A stretch of DNA of 64,000 nt from Nannocystis punicea (GCF_026965555.1 NZ_CP114040.1:4154001-4218000), one strand, 5' to 3'; shown: positions 9,156 to 19,218, counted from the stretch's first letter. Made by a program: numbers and translations. Notes: generated by a model from the sequence alone, not told the origin.

Positions 9156-11029
9156 GCCTGTCGCTGCGGGTGACCTGGCGGCACCTGCGGACGCGCCGCC
9201 CGCCGCGCTGGACCCGGACGGTCGGCGTCGCCTCGCTCGTGCTGGTCATCGCCGGGGCCGGGGCCGTCGCCTGGTCTTTCGGACAGCCTGCCCCCGAGCC
9301 CGGCGGCGAGCTGTCGACCGCCGACCTCGCGTACGTGAGCGGCAGCTTCGCCGCGGCGATCGGCCTGCTGGTGTTCAGCTTCGCCGCGACCGTCCGCGGC
9401 TTCACCTTGCTGGTCGCGATCACCGGCTACTCGGTGGCCCAGGGCTGCGCCGCGCTGGTGCTGGTCCTGAGCCTGCTCGGCGGCCTCGAGGGCGACCTGC
9501 AGCGGCGCCTGCTCGGCCACCAGGCGCACCTGCGGATCTCGCCGCCGGCCGGCTCGGAGATCGTCACGCCCGGGCCGCTGGTGGCGCGCGTGCAGGGGGT
9601 GCCGGACGTCGTCGGCGTCAGCCCCGAGCTCGCCGGGCCGATCATGATCCGCAGCGGCTTCGGTCGCGCAGGGGTCAACCTCGTCGGCATCGATCCGATC
9701 CTGCACGCGGCCGCCTCCGGCCTGCCCGACGAGGTCGTCGAGGGCGACTACGCCGCCTTCCTCGACCCCTCGCGGCTGCCCCGGCGCCCGTTCCCGGTCC
9801 TCGACGCGACCCACGTCGAGTTGCCCGATGACCCTTCGGACATGGTGGAAGAGACAGGCTCCGAAGGACAGCTCGAGGCGCCTCCCGCCGAGGCCGAGCC
9901 CGCGGAGGAGGTCGCGGCGCCGGAGGCCGACGACTCGGGCGGCTGGGAAGATCCGGCGCAGGAGATCCCGCGGCTGCGCGCCGAGGGCAAAATCCCGCCC
10001 GCACGCGCTCCGGTGCCGCCGCCGGCGCCTGCCGCCGACGAGGACGACGGCGGCGGCTGGGAAGATCCGGAGCAGGAGATCCCGCGGCTGCGCGCCGAGG
10101 GCAAGATCCCCGCTGCTCGCCCGCCGGTGGTGGCCGCCGACGAACCGGCCGGCGACGAGCCGTCGCTCGCCGACCAGCTTCCGGCGCCGCCGGCCGCCGA
10201 GCCTGCGGATGACCCCATCGCGGCGGACGAACCGCGGACCGTGCCGGTGCTCCTCGGCATCGAGCTCGCGGCCGAGCTCAGCGTCACTGCCGGCGACCCC
10301 GTGCAACTCATCACGCCGGAGGGACGCATGACCCCCGCGGGGCTGGTGCCGGGCGTCCTCCAGGCGCGGGTCGCCGGCGTCTACGCCACCGGCGTCTACG
10401 ACGACGATCGCGACTACGCCTACGTCCCGCTGCCCGACGCGCAGGCGTTCTTGCGGGCGCCGGACGCGGTGACCTCGGTCGCCGTCCGCCTCGGCGACCC
10501 CGACGCGCTCGCGGCGGCCAAGGCCGGCGTGGTCGCCGTCGCCGGGCCGTCGCTGGTGGTCGAGGACTGGCGCCAGATCCACCGCGGCCTGTTCTCGGCG
10601 ATGTTCCTCGAGAAGGTCGCGATGTTCGTCGCGTTGCTGTTCGTGATCCTCGTCGCGGCCTTCGGGATCCTCGCCACCAACATGATGAGCGTCATGGAGC
10701 GGTCGGCCGAGATCGCCATCTTGAAAGCCATGGGGGCCCGCGATCGCCTGATCGCCAAAATCTTCCTGCTCGAAGGAATAATCGTCGGCGGCGTCGGTTG
10801 TGTCGGTGGGATCGCCGCGGGTCTGGCCCTGTGCGCGTGGTTCAGCGAGCGCGGCATCCCCTTGCGCAGCGACGCCTTCACCCTCGAGGCCTTGCCGCTG
10901 CGCGTCGATCCGTGGGAGGTCGCGCTCGTCGCTGCCGCCGCGCTCGTGCTCGTGGGCCTGGCTAGCGTGCTCCCCGCGCGTGCCGCGGCGGTGTTGCGGC
11001 CCGTCGACGGTCTCCGGCGCGGCGAGTGA
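9152..11029 (+). CDS. LolC/LolE-type lipoprotein-release ABC permease, second paralogue
   Basis: Second permease subunit, 625 residues, starting at an ATG that overlaps the previous stop (ATGA). Its architecture is that of its neighbour: N-terminal helix (about 24-44), second hydrophobic block (about 65-110), periplasmic domain with LLGHQAHLRIS, long acidic insert (about 230-360), and a C-terminal FtsX domain (FVALLFVILVAAFGILATNM, EIAILKAMGARDRL). The insert again holds two copies of a GWEDP peptide (GWEDPAQEIPRLRAEGKIP and GWEDPEQEIPRLRAEGKIP). Two consecutive LolC/E genes followed by lolD suggest a heterodimeric LolCDE exporter. A dyad-like stretch with CCTTCGGA and TCCGAAGG arms lies at 9833-9867. 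Confidence 0.88.
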   Translation: MSLSLRVTWRHLRTRRPPRWTRTVGVASLVLVIAGAGAVAWSFGQPAPEPGGELSTADLAYVSGSFAAAIGLLVFSFAATVRGFTLLVAITGYSVAQGCAALVLVLSLLGGLEGDLQRRLLGHQAHLRISPPAGSEIVTPGPLVARVQGVPDVVGVSPELAGPIMIRSGFGRAGVNLVGIDPILHAAASGLPDEVVEGDYAAFLDPSRLPRRPFPVLDATHVELPDDPSDMVEETGSEGQLEAPPAEAEPAEEVAAPEADDSGGWEDPAQEIPRLRAEGKIPPARAPVPPPAPAADEDDGGGWEDPEQEIPRLRAEGKIPAARPPVVAADEPAGDEPSLADQLPAPPAAEPADDPIAADEPRTVPVLLGIELAAELSVTAGDPVQLITPEGRMTPAGLVPGVLQARVAGVYATGVYDDDRDYAYVPLPDAQAFLRAPDAVTSVAVRLGDPDALAAAKAGVVAVAGPSLVVEDWRQIHRGLFSAMFLEKVAMFVALLFVILVAAFGILATNMMSVMERSAEIAILKAMGARDRLIAKIFLLEGIIVGGVGCVGGIAAGLALCAWFSERGIPLRSDAFTLEALPLRVDPWEVALVAAAALVLVGLASVLPARAAAVLRPVDGLRRGE

Positions 11030-11042
11030 CCCGCAAGCCGCA

Positions 11043-11071
11043 TTGACAGGGGAATGGGGCGCGTCTAGGGT
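11043..11071 (+). promoter_or_regulatory. Candidate sigma-70-type promoter of lolD
   Basis: A perfect -35 TTGACA (11043-11048), 17-base spacer and -10 TAGGGT (11066-11071) end 20 bases before the lolD ATG. It would give lolD-bamA a promoter of their own inside the Lol cluster. Confidence 0.5.
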
Positions 11072-11091
11072 TGCGCCGGCAACGGCCCCCC

Positions 11092-11889
11092 ATGAGTGCG
11101 AGTGCTGATCGAGCTGTACGGCCCGTGGCGGGCAGTCCCGCGGGTTCTGTGGCGCCGGGCGTCACGCCGCTCGTGCGCGTCGTCAACATGGTCAAGGAAT
11201 TCACGCACGGCGCCCAGGTGCTGCAGGTGCTGCGTGGCGTCGACCTCACGCTCGAGCCGGGAGAGATGGTCACGATCATCGGCGCCTCGGGGGCGGGCAA
11301 GTCGACCTTGCTGCACTGCCTCGGCACGCTCGACCTGCCGACGCGCGGCAGCATCTACTTCGGGGACACCGACATCACGCGCCTGTCGCCGCCGGAGCTG
11401 GCGAGCTTCCGCAACCAGACGATCGGCTTCGTGTTCCAGTTCCACCACTTGCTGGCCGAGTTCACGGCGCTGGAGAACGCGATGATGCCGGCGCTGATCG
11501 GGCGCGTGGCCGTCAAGGAGGCGCGCGAGCGGGCGGGGGAGATGCTGGCGGCGGTCGGTCTGTCGCACCGCCTCAATCACCGGCCGGGCGAGCTCTCGGG
11601 CGGTGAGCAGCAGCGGGTAGCGATCGCCCGCGCCCTGGTCATGCAGCCGGCGCTGCTGCTGGCCGACGAGCCGACCGGCAACCTCGACACCCGCACCAGC
11701 GACGAGGTGCACGACCTGTTGTTCCGGCTCAACGACGAGCGGAAGATGACGCTGCTGATCGTCACCCACAACATGGAGCTGGCGCGCCAGGTCCCGCGCC
11801 GGATCCGCATGGAAGACGGACGTCTCGTCGACGATCAGCGCGGCCCGGGTCGCGCAGGCGACGAGCGGAGCGCCGCGAAAGGCCCGTGA
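11092..11889 (+). CDS. lolD: LolD-type lipoprotein-release ABC ATPase
   Basis: Cytoplasmic ATPase that powers the two permeases encoded just upstream. Its 265 residues carry Walker A GASGAGKST near residue 60, Q-loop FVFQFHHLLAEFTALENAMMP (the HHLL...ENAMMP segment is typical of LolD), signature LSGGEQQRVAIARAL, Walker B LLLADEPTGNLD and the H-loop His in VTHN. The ATG at 11092 is chosen over a TTG 21 bases upstream because it lies at normal distance from the candidate promoter. An N-terminal extension of about 25 residues precedes the ABC domain. The 3' end overlaps the bamA GTG by four bases. Confidence 0.93.
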   Translation: MSASADRAVRPVAGSPAGSVAPGVTPLVRVVNMVKEFTHGAQVLQVLRGVDLTLEPGEMVTIIGASGAGKSTLLHCLGTLDLPTRGSIYFGDTDITRLSPPELASFRNQTIGFVFQFHHLLAEFTALENAMMPALIGRVAVKEARERAGEMLAAVGLSHRLNHRPGELSGGEQQRVAIARALVMQPALLLADEPTGNLDTRTSDEVHDLLFRLNDERKMTLLIVTHNMELARQVPRRIRMEDGRLVDDQRGPGRAGDERSAAKGP

Positions 11890-14558
11890 CGGAGCGTCGT
11901 CCTCACAGCTCCGCGCGCGGAGAGCCGCATCGCGTGCACCTGGCCCGTCGCCGGCCGGCAGCCCGCGGGCTGGCGCTGCTGGTGTCCGCGCTCATCTGTC
12001 TCTTCGGCCAGCTCTTGGGCCCGACCGCCGCCGCCATGCCGAGCATGGCCGACATCGGCAGCGAGTTCTTCTTCCGCGCCGCCGCCGCGGGCGTGCCGCA
12101 GGAGCTGTACGGCCAGCCGATCGTCGACATCCGCTTCGAGGGCAACCGCCGGGTCGAGAGCGAGGCGATGCTGCTCGAGCTCGAGAGCCACGTCGACGCG
12201 GTGGTCAACCCGCGCAACCTGGCGACCGACATCAAGCGGCTGTGGGGCCTCGGCAAGTTCGACGACATCCGCGTCGAGGGCGAGCTGACGCCGTCGGGCG
12301 TGGTCCTGACGTACATCGTCAAGGAGCGGCCGACGATCCGGAAGATCGTGGTCGAGGGCAACAGCAAGATCAAGCTCGACGACATCAACGAGCAGCTCGA
12401 CCTCAAGCTCAACTCGATCCTCGACGTCGGCGCGGTGCGGGCCAACGTCGAGAAGGTCAAGCAGCTCTACGTCGAGAAGGGCTTCTTCCTGGCCGAGGTG
12501 ACCTACGGCCTGCGCCCGGTCGAGGACGAGATCGGCAAGGTCGACATCCAGATCGTGATCAGCGAGGCGGCGGAGACCATCGTCCGCAAGATCACCTTCA
12601 TCGGCAACCAAGCCTTCACCGACGACGAGCTGCGCAAGCACATGATCACGCGCGTCGGCGGCTACCTCAGCGTCGTCACGAAGAAGGCCGGCGGCGTCTT
12701 CAACAAGGAGGCGTTCGCCGGCGACTTCCAGATGTTGAAGCAGTTTTACACCGACAACGGCTACCTCGACGCCAACGTCAAGGACCCGGAGCTGAGCCTC
12801 AGCCCCGACCGTCGGTTCGTCTACGTCACCGTCCCGGTCGACGAGGGCCCGCAGTACCGCGTCGGCAAGATCCGCGCGAAGGAGGTCCTGGGGCGCGGCG
12901 AGAAGGCCCTCTACAACGAGAACGTCCTGGCCGACTCGATCAACCCGGTGATCAAAGAGGGCGACGTCGCCTCGATGGGGAAGATCCAGACGATCATCCA
13001 GGACATCGAGCGCCGCTACAAGGACGCCGGCCACGCCTACGTCAACGTCATCCCCGACGGCCGTCAGGACCGCGAGAACCTCAAGCTCTACATGACGCTC
13101 GAGGTCGGCAAGGGCCCGCTGGTCTACGTCGAGCGCATCAACATCAGCGGCAACGACAAGACCGCCGACAAGGTCATCCGCCGCGAGATGGCGCTGCGTG
13201 AGGGCGACCTCTACGCCGAGAGTGGCAAGGAGCAGTCCGAGTTCAACGCGATGCGGCTCGGCTACTTCAACCAGGTCACGATCTCGACCAGCAAGGGCAG
13301 CGCCGAGGACAAGATCGTCCTCAACGTCGAGGTGACCGAGCGCCTGACCGGCACGTTCCAGGTCGGCGCCGGCTTCAGCACGATCGAGAACTTCGTGCTG
13401 CAGGCGCAGATCCAGTACGACAACTTCCTCGGCCGCGGCACCACGGTGACCCTCGTGGCCCAGATGTCGAGCCTGCGGCGCCTGTTCAACCTCGCCTACA
13501 TCACGCGCTACTTCCTCGACTCGCGCTGGAACTTCTCGTTCAACATCTTCAACTCGCGCAACGTGTTCCCCGGCTTCTCGCGCGAGAGCACCGGCGTGCG
13601 CCTGTCGTGGGGTTACCCGATCCCGCGGGTCCCGAACCTCATCCTGTTCGCCGGCTACTCGTTCGAGTACATCAAGGTCGGCTTCGGCAACTTCGGCTCG
13701 TTCGGCGGCTACTACGGCGGCGGCGCCGGCCTGTTCACCGGCGGCGCCTACTCGACGCTCTACAGCGGCTCGGCGCTGATCTCGAACCTGTTCAACAACG
13801 GCATCACCTCGGCGATCACGGCCAGCCTCCGCTACGACACGACCGACAACTACCTGTTCCCGACCGAGGGCATGCGCCACGAGATCCGGGCCGAGTTCGC
13901 CAACAAGTACTGGGGCTCGCAGAACCGGTTCAACCGCTACGACGCCAACTTCCGCTTCTACTTCCCGATCATCCGCAGCAAGCAGGCCTTCCGCGCCTGG
14001 TTGGTGTTCAAGACCCGCCTGCAGGTCGGCTTCATCCACAGCCCGCAGGACAAGGGCGTGCCGGTGTTCGAGCGCTACTTCCCCGGCGGTATCTTCGGCG
14101 ACGGCGGTATCCGCGGCTATCGCCTGCGCAGCCTCGGTCCGGCGATCAAGGTGCTCGGCAGCTCCGACCCGACGGCGACGCTCATCCCGTACACCATCGG
14201 CGGCAACTTGCTGACCGCGTTGAACCTCGAGCTCGAGTTCATGATGGTCCCGCCCGCCAACATCAAGGGGGTGGTCTTCATGGACATCGGCAACGCCTAC
14301 AACACCGAGCCGCTGTACTGCGTCGAGGCCAACCCGGTCGAGCAGCCGAAGAGCGATCCGTGCACGCTCTTGCGCCCCGGCGCGCCGGGCTTCCTCAAGT
14401 CGCTGCGCCGCTCGGTCGGCTTCGGCTTCCGCTGGCAGTCGCCGATCGGCCCGCTGCGGTTCGAGTGGGGCTTCCCGCTCGACCGCCTGCCGCCCACCGA
14501 GTTCTATTACGGCGACGAGCCGGTCGTCTTCGAGTTCAACGTCGGCAACAGCTTCTGA
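11886..14558 (+). CDS. bamA: Outer-membrane protein assembly factor BamA
   Basis: Central subunit of the machine that inserts beta-barrel proteins into the outer membrane. The 890-residue protein has a signal peptide (LALLVSALICLFGQLLGPTAAA, about 27-50), a series of POTRA domains (residues about 75-480, each starting like IVDIRFEGNRR or KITFIGNQAF) and a C-terminal barrel. The barrel contains the conserved loop-6 motif GGIRGYRL and ends in Phe (FEFNVGNSF), the usual outer-membrane signature. It starts at GTG 11886, overlapping the lolD stop. Clustering with Lol genes, two Skp-like chaperones and fabZ is the common BamA neighbourhood in proteobacteria. Confidence 0.95.
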   Translation: MTERRPHSSARGEPHRVHLARRRPAARGLALLVSALICLFGQLLGPTAAAMPSMADIGSEFFFRAAAAGVPQELYGQPIVDIRFEGNRRVESEAMLLELESHVDAVVNPRNLATDIKRLWGLGKFDDIRVEGELTPSGVVLTYIVKERPTIRKIVVEGNSKIKLDDINEQLDLKLNSILDVGAVRANVEKVKQLYVEKGFFLAEVTYGLRPVEDEIGKVDIQIVISEAAETIVRKITFIGNQAFTDDELRKHMITRVGGYLSVVTKKAGGVFNKEAFAGDFQMLKQFYTDNGYLDANVKDPELSLSPDRRFVYVTVPVDEGPQYRVGKIRAKEVLGRGEKALYNENVLADSINPVIKEGDVASMGKIQTIIQDIERRYKDAGHAYVNVIPDGRQDRENLKLYMTLEVGKGPLVYVERINISGNDKTADKVIRREMALREGDLYAESGKEQSEFNAMRLGYFNQVTISTSKGSAEDKIVLNVEVTERLTGTFQVGAGFSTIENFVLQAQIQYDNFLGRGTTVTLVAQMSSLRRLFNLAYITRYFLDSRWNFSFNIFNSRNVFPGFSRESTGVRLSWGYPIPRVPNLILFAGYSFEYIKVGFGNFGSFGGYYGGGAGLFTGGAYSTLYSGSALISNLFNNGITSAITASLRYDTTDNYLFPTEGMRHEIRAEFANKYWGSQNRFNRYDANFRFYFPIIRSKQAFRAWLVFKTRLQVGFIHSPQDKGVPVFERYFPGGIFGDGGIRGYRLRSLGPAIKVLGSSDPTATLIPYTIGGNLLTALNLELEFMMVPPANIKGVVFMDIGNAYNTEPLYCVEANPVEQPKSDPCTLLRPGAPGFLKSLRRSVGFGFRWQSPIGPLRFEWGFPLDRLPPTEFYYGDEPVVFEFNVGNSF

Positions 14559-14702
14559 CGTTCCGCGGGAAATTCCCGCCAGGGCCGGTTTTCGGCGCGC
14601 GCAGCGGCGAATCGGGTGAGCTAGGCCACACCCTGACGGCCGCTCCAGGTCGGCAGGCCGCATGAATGTGCCCGCAGGTCCCCGCGTCCGAGGTCAGCCC
14701 GG

Positions 14703-14731
14703 TTGCCCCCCTGCGCGGCCCCGGCTAAGGT
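14703..14731 (+). promoter_or_regulatory. Candidate promoter of the Skp/OmpH pair
   Basis: -35 TTGCCC (14703-14708), 17-base spacer, -10 TAAGGT (14726-14731), ending ten bases before the ATG at 14742. No Shine-Dalgarno sequence is visible. Confidence 0.4.
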
Positions 14732-14741
14732 CCCGCCCATT

Positions 14742-15293
14742 ATGCCCTGTACCTCCCGCGTCCTCCTCCTCGCAGCGGCAATGACAGCCGGCGTACTCGG
14801 CGCCTCCCCGGTCGCCGCCGCGCCGGCTGCCACCGTTAACGCCCTCAAACAGGTCGCCCTCGTCGACCTGCAGCGCTGCCTGCTGGAGACCACGCAAGGC
14901 ACCAAGGGCAAGAAGGACCTCGAGTCGGCGTTTGCGAAGGGTCAGTCGCAGCTCGACAAGAAGACCGAGGACCTCAAGAAGAAGTACGAGGACCTGATGG
15001 CCAAGCGGGCGATGCTCTCCGACGAAGAGATCGCCAAGCGCCAGCAAGAGCTCGTGGTCAAGGACCAGGAGCTGCAGCAGCTCTACGCCCAGCTCCAGGA
15101 GGACGTGGCGACGAAGGAGGCGCAGCTCACCGAGAAGATCTACAAGAACGTCGCGGCCCTCGTGAAAGACATCGCGGCCGAGGAGGGTCTTCAGATCGTA
15201 CTGGTCCGCTCGCCGGCGACGGTCCTGTACGCCAACCCCAAGCTCGACATCACCAATCGCGTGATCGTCGCCTACGACAAGAAGCACAAGTGA
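14742..15293 (+). CDS. Skp/OmpH family periplasmic chaperone, first copy
   Basis: Holds unfolded outer-membrane proteins in the periplasm on their way to BamA. The 183-residue product has a signal peptide (VLLLAAAMTAGVLGASPVAA). A short strand follows (QVALVDLQRCLLETTQGTKGKK), then a long charged coiled coil (about 60-135, rich in KKT, KKYEDL, QQEL), and a closing beta element (GLQIVLVRSPATVLYANPKLDITNRVI). The ATG at 14742 is chosen because it begins a standard signal sequence. Its stop lies 21 bases before the start of a second Skp-like gene, so they form a tandem pair after bamA. Confidence 0.88.
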   Translation: MPCTSRVLLLAAAMTAGVLGASPVAAAPAATVNALKQVALVDLQRCLLETTQGTKGKKDLESAFAKGQSQLDKKTEDLKKKYEDLMAKRAMLSDEEIAKRQQELVVKDQELQQLYAQLQEDVATKEAQLTEKIYKNVAALVKDIAAEEGLQIVLVRSPATVLYANPKLDITNRVIVAYDKKHK

Positions 15294-15316
15294 CTCACCT
15301 GAAGGATCGCCCCGCC

Positions 15317-15880
15317 ATGTTCACCCCCCAGCGTCGTCTCGCTCGTCTCTTGTCCGCCGCCGCCGTCGCGCTCGCCTTCGCCGGCGGCGCCGGCCTCGCC
15401 CCTGGCGCCGTCACGCCCGCCCAGGCCACGATCCCGCAGGTCCGCGGCGTCGCCGTCGTCGACATGCAAAAGGTCCTCGCCGACACCAAGCAGGGCCAGG
15501 CCGCCCGCAAGAAGCTCGAGGACAGCTCCAAGGCCAAGCAGGAGAAGCTCGAGCAGAAGCGCAAGAAGCTCGAGGCCGACACCGGCAAGCTCAAGAGCCT
15601 CCAGGGCGAGAAGCTCGCCGCCGCGGAGGAGGCGCTGCAGAAGGAGTACATGGAGATGCAGCAGATCTACATGACCATGCAGCAGGAGCTCTCGCAGCAG
15701 GAGTCGCGTGTCCTCGAGGACATCTACAAGAACTGCCAGACGATCATCGACAAGCTGGCCGCCGAGAAGAACGTCGACCTCGTGCTGATCCGCGACGACT
15801 CGACCGTGCTGTTCGTCGAGCCCGGCCTCGACATCACCGTCGAGCTGGTCAAGCGCTACAACGCCAAGTACCCCTCGTAG
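15317..15880 (+). CDS. Skp/OmpH family periplasmic chaperone, second copy
   Basis: Second Skp-like protein, 187 residues: signal peptide (RLARLLSAAAVALAFAGGAGLAPGAVTPAQA), first strand GVAVVDMQKVLADTKQG, a Lys/Glu-rich coiled coil (about 65-135, EKLEQKRKKLEADTG and similar) and the last strand VDLVLIRDDSTVLFVEPGLDITVELV. ATG 15317 is preferred because AAGGA lies ten bases upstream; an in-frame GTG at 15290 would add nine residues. The copies share layout, but only moderate identity is apparent, so the duplication is not recent. Confidence 0.88.
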   Translation: MFTPQRRLARLLSAAAVALAFAGGAGLAPGAVTPAQATIPQVRGVAVVDMQKVLADTKQGQAARKKLEDSSKAKQEKLEQKRKKLEADTGKLKSLQGEKLAAAEEALQKEYMEMQQIYMTMQQELSQQESRVLEDIYKNCQTIIDKLAAEKNVDLVLIRDDSTVLFVEPGLDITVELVKRYNAKYPS

Positions 15881-15897
15881 GCCGCTCCAGGCCGCTC

Positions 15898-15944
15898 GTC
15901 CCGGGCTCGCGCACGACGCTGCGCGACCCGGGACTTTCGCATTT
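15898..15944 (+). terminator. Terminator after the Skp pair
   Basis: Hairpin with arms 15898-15913 and 15920-15934 (GTCCCGGG and TCGCGCA pairing with TGCGCGA and CCCGGGAC, one bulged C), followed by TTTCGCATTT. It separates the bamA-Skp block from fabZ. Confidence 0.65.
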
Positions 15945-16001
15945 AAAGCCGGCGTGGCGCTCGCCTCGGCGCGGGCGGTGGGCGCGGACCCGGCGGGCTG
16001 A

Positions 16002-16007
16002 TAAGCT
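16002..16007 (+). promoter_or_regulatory. Candidate -10 box of fabZ (TAAGCT)
   Basis: TAAGCT ends twelve bases before the fabZ ATG; no Shine-Dalgarno sequence lies between. It follows a terminator, so fabZ needs its own start signal. Confidence 0.35.
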
Positions 16008-16019
16008 ACGCGCCGACCG

Positions 16020-16478
16020 ATGCTCCTCGACGCCGTTCAGCTCCAGAAGATCTTGCCGCACCGGTACCCCTTCCTGTTCCTCGATCGCGTGCTCGCGGCG
16101 ACGCCCGGCGAATCGATCGTGGCGCAGAAGCTCGTGTCGATCGGGGACCCGATCCTGCAGGGCCACTTTCCGGGCTATCCGATCCTCCCGGGCGTGGTGC
16201 AGGTCGAGGCGATGGCGCAGGCCGCGGTCGTGCTCGCCAACCTGTCGGGGGTGTTCGACCCGGCGCTGCACAACTGCTTCTTCATGGGCATCCAGGAGGC
16301 CAAGTTCCGCGCGCCGGTGGTGCCCGGCGACGTGCTGACGATCGAGGTGAAGGCGCAGCGCCTGGGCCGGATCGGTAAGTTCTCCGGCGAGACCCGCGTC
16401 GGCGATCAGGTGAAGAGCTCGGGCGTCTTCACCGCGATCGTCGAGCCCAAGCGCGCGGATGCTGGAGGCGCTGCGTGA
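16020..16478 (+). CDS. fabZ: 3-hydroxyacyl-[acyl-carrier-protein] dehydratase
   Basis: Dehydrates 3-hydroxyacyl-ACP in fatty-acid elongation. The 152 residues start with ILPHRYPFLFLDRV and contain the hot-dog active-site segment GHFPGYPILPGVVQVEAMAQ with catalytic His and Glu, then FMGIQEAKFRAPVVPGDVL. Length is normal. fabZ often follows bamA-skp or lpxD in proteobacteria, as here, while the rest of the fab genes lie at 47669-52053. Its stop overlaps the GTG of the next gene (GTGA). Confidence 0.96.
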   Translation: MLLDAVQLQKILPHRYPFLFLDRVLAATPGESIVAQKLVSIGDPILQGHFPGYPILPGVVQVEAMAQAAVVLANLSGVFDPALHNCFFMGIQEAKFRAPVVPGDVLTIEVKAQRLGRIGKFSGETRVGDQVKSSGVFTAIVEPKRADAGGAA

Positions 16479-17113
16479 AGATCCCCGCGGTGTGCGTGGC
16501 GCTGCTGCTCGCATCCTGCGCACAGCGAGAGGTCCGCGGCCTCGCGCACGCGAGCGAGGCCGCCGCCGGTGCGGTTCGTCGCGGCGACGCGAAGGAGCTG
16601 GCGAGTCATGTCCTCGTGGGGGCGCGCGCGCGAGTCGATTACGCGGCGATCCTCGGCGACAAGGCGGCGCGTCAGCGCTGGTCGAAGACGTTGAAGAAGC
16701 CGGCGGAGATCCGCCCGCGTGCGGTGGTCTTCCTCGCGCCCGACTCGCCGGTCGACGTGCGCTGGACGCCGCGCGGCTGGGTGTTCGCCGAAGACCCGAC
16801 CCTCGTGTACGACCAGTCGACGCCCCGCGCCGCGCTGCGGAGCCTGGTGCGGGCGAGCCTCCAGCGGCGCTGGGACGTGCTCCTCGGCCTCGCTCCCGAG
16901 CGGTACCGGCTCGGTCTGTCGGAAGACGATCTCCGCGCGGCGTGGACCGAGGGCGAGCATGCCGACGCCTTGCAGACGGCCCGCGATCGCCTCGCGGCTC
17001 GCCTGAGCGATCCCATCGTCGCCGACGCGCACGAGGCCGTTCTCGACCTGGGAAACGCCGAGGTCGCCCGACTCGAGCGGGAAGGTACCCGCTGGGTCGT
17101 GGTTGACTTCTGA
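16475..17113 (+). CDS. Hypothetical lipoprotein
   Basis: 212 residues starting with a lipoprotein signal (IPAVCVALLLASC, lipobox LASC near residue 15). The mature part is Ala/Arg-rich and has no family I recognise with confidence. It ends in WVVVDF after a segment (AVLDLGNAEVARLEREGTRWVVV) that resembles the last strands of small NTF2-like or SnoaL-like lipoproteins; that is a guess. The GTG start overlaps the fabZ stop, and the lipobox position supports it. Given the neighbouring Lol and Bam genes it is plausibly an outer-membrane lipoprotein, but its role is unknown. Confidence 0.7.
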   Translation: MKIPAVCVALLLASCAQREVRGLAHASEAAAGAVRRGDAKELASHVLVGARARVDYAAILGDKAARQRWSKTLKKPAEIRPRAVVFLAPDSPVDVRWTPRGWVFAEDPTLVYDQSTPRAALRSLVRASLQRRWDVLLGLAPERYRLGLSEDDLRAAWTEGEHADALQTARDRLAARLSDPIVADAHEAVLDLGNAEVARLEREGTRWVVVDF

Positions 17114-17478
17114 GTTTGTCCCCACGAGCGCGGACGGGCAAGGTCGTCCGCGCCGCCTGGACTCAATTCGAGCGTCGTAGGACCGGTGCCCGTGTACGCC
17201 TGACGCACACCGGAACGGCGCTAAACGGCGCGAAGACAATTCTTGCCAACAAGCGTGGCGGCGTTAGTCTCAAACGTAAGGTGGCCAACCAAGAATTCAG
17301 GCGCTCCGAACCGGATGGTGGGCACATCAGGGTCGAGGCTGCAGGTCGAACGAGCCACCTCGTTCGTGGGGAGGATTGGTACTCCCCGCGGGATGGCGGT
17401 GCAAGCGCCGATCTCGTGAGCTTTGAGACAAACAGCCCGGTAGCTTATTCGGATTTCTGGCGAAAAAGGCAGGTGTTC
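17114..17478 (+). other. Long leader region before a small gene
   Basis: 365 bases without a convincing gene. The frame of the small gene downstream is open through it, but base composition is less GC-biased at third positions and the translated residues look random, so I treat it as non-coding. It holds a candidate promoter at 17423-17451. I see no riboswitch fold by eye. Confidence 0.5.
17423..17451 (+). promoter_or_regulatory. Candidate promoter of the 59-residue gene
   Basis: -35 TTGAGA (17423-17428), 17-base spacer, -10 TATTCG (17446-17451). It ends 27 bases before ATG 17479 and leaves room for the AGGCAGG Shine-Dalgarno-like stretch. Confidence 0.4.
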
Positions 17479-17658
17479 ATGCGACCAGCCCTCGAGAAGC
17501 AGAAGCAAGTCCCGACCAAAAAGATCCCGGGCAAGCGGACTCCGACGCTGCAGATCGAGCTCGAATTGCCGCGTGTGCCCGCCGACGAGCTCGATGAGCG
17601 GCCGCCGCTGCCGGAGCCGTCGGAGCGCGGCGTGGCCATCGTCGACTTCTACGTCTGA
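17479..17658 (+). CDS. Small hypothetical protein (59 residues)
   Basis: A 59-residue protein with a basic N-terminal half (KQKQVPTKKIPGKRTPT) and an acidic, Pro-rich middle (ELDERPPLPEPSE), ending GVAIVDFYV. No signal peptide or membrane segment. ATG 17479 is chosen because AGGCAGG lies just upstream, a promoter fits before it, and the strong terminator at 17677 follows the stop. A longer reading to 17116 in the same frame looks non-coding. The preceding lipoprotein ends in VVVDF, similar to the end here, but I can draw no conclusion. Function unknown. Confidence 0.6.
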   Translation: MRPALEKQKQVPTKKIPGKRTPTLQIELELPRVPADELDERPPLPEPSERGVAIVDFYV

Positions 17659-17676
17659 GGAGTTTTTCGCGCGAGG

Positions 17677-17715
17677 TTCGGGGTGCTTCGGGGCCGAGGC
17701 ACCCCGAATTTTTTT
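17677..17715 (+). terminator. Strong intrinsic terminator
   Basis: Perfect 10-bp stem TTCGGGGTGC/GCACCCCGAA (17677-17686 and 17699-17708), 12-base loop, followed at once by seven T. It is the clearest rho-independent terminator in the window. Confidence 0.9.
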
Positions 17716-17804
17716 CTGTGCGGCCGAGCGACCTCAACGCTGTAAATCTTCGCCAAGCGCTTCGTACCGGCCGTTGTGTGCTTCCCGCAGGAAGAGCCCC
17801 CTGG

Positions 17805-17810
17805 TAGCGT
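17805..17810 (+). promoter_or_regulatory. Candidate -10 box of the FHA regulator (TAGCGT)
   Basis: TAGCGT ends seven bases before ATG 17818. A GGGGGA stretch in between could serve as a ribosome-binding site, so this is a weaker leaderless case. Confidence 0.3.
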
Positions 17811-17817
17811 GGGGGAC

Positions 17818-19206
<1,389 letters not shown>

Positions 19207-19218
19207 TGGCGCGCTACC

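Noticed and set aside
14565..14579. Terminator after bamA (GCGGGAA/TTCCCGC)
   Set aside because: Only a short stem with almost no loop and no T-run.
17116..17478. Upstream extension of the 59-residue gene
   Set aside because: The frame is open but codon use is unlike neighbours, and a promoter and ribosome-binding sequence fit the ATG at 17479.
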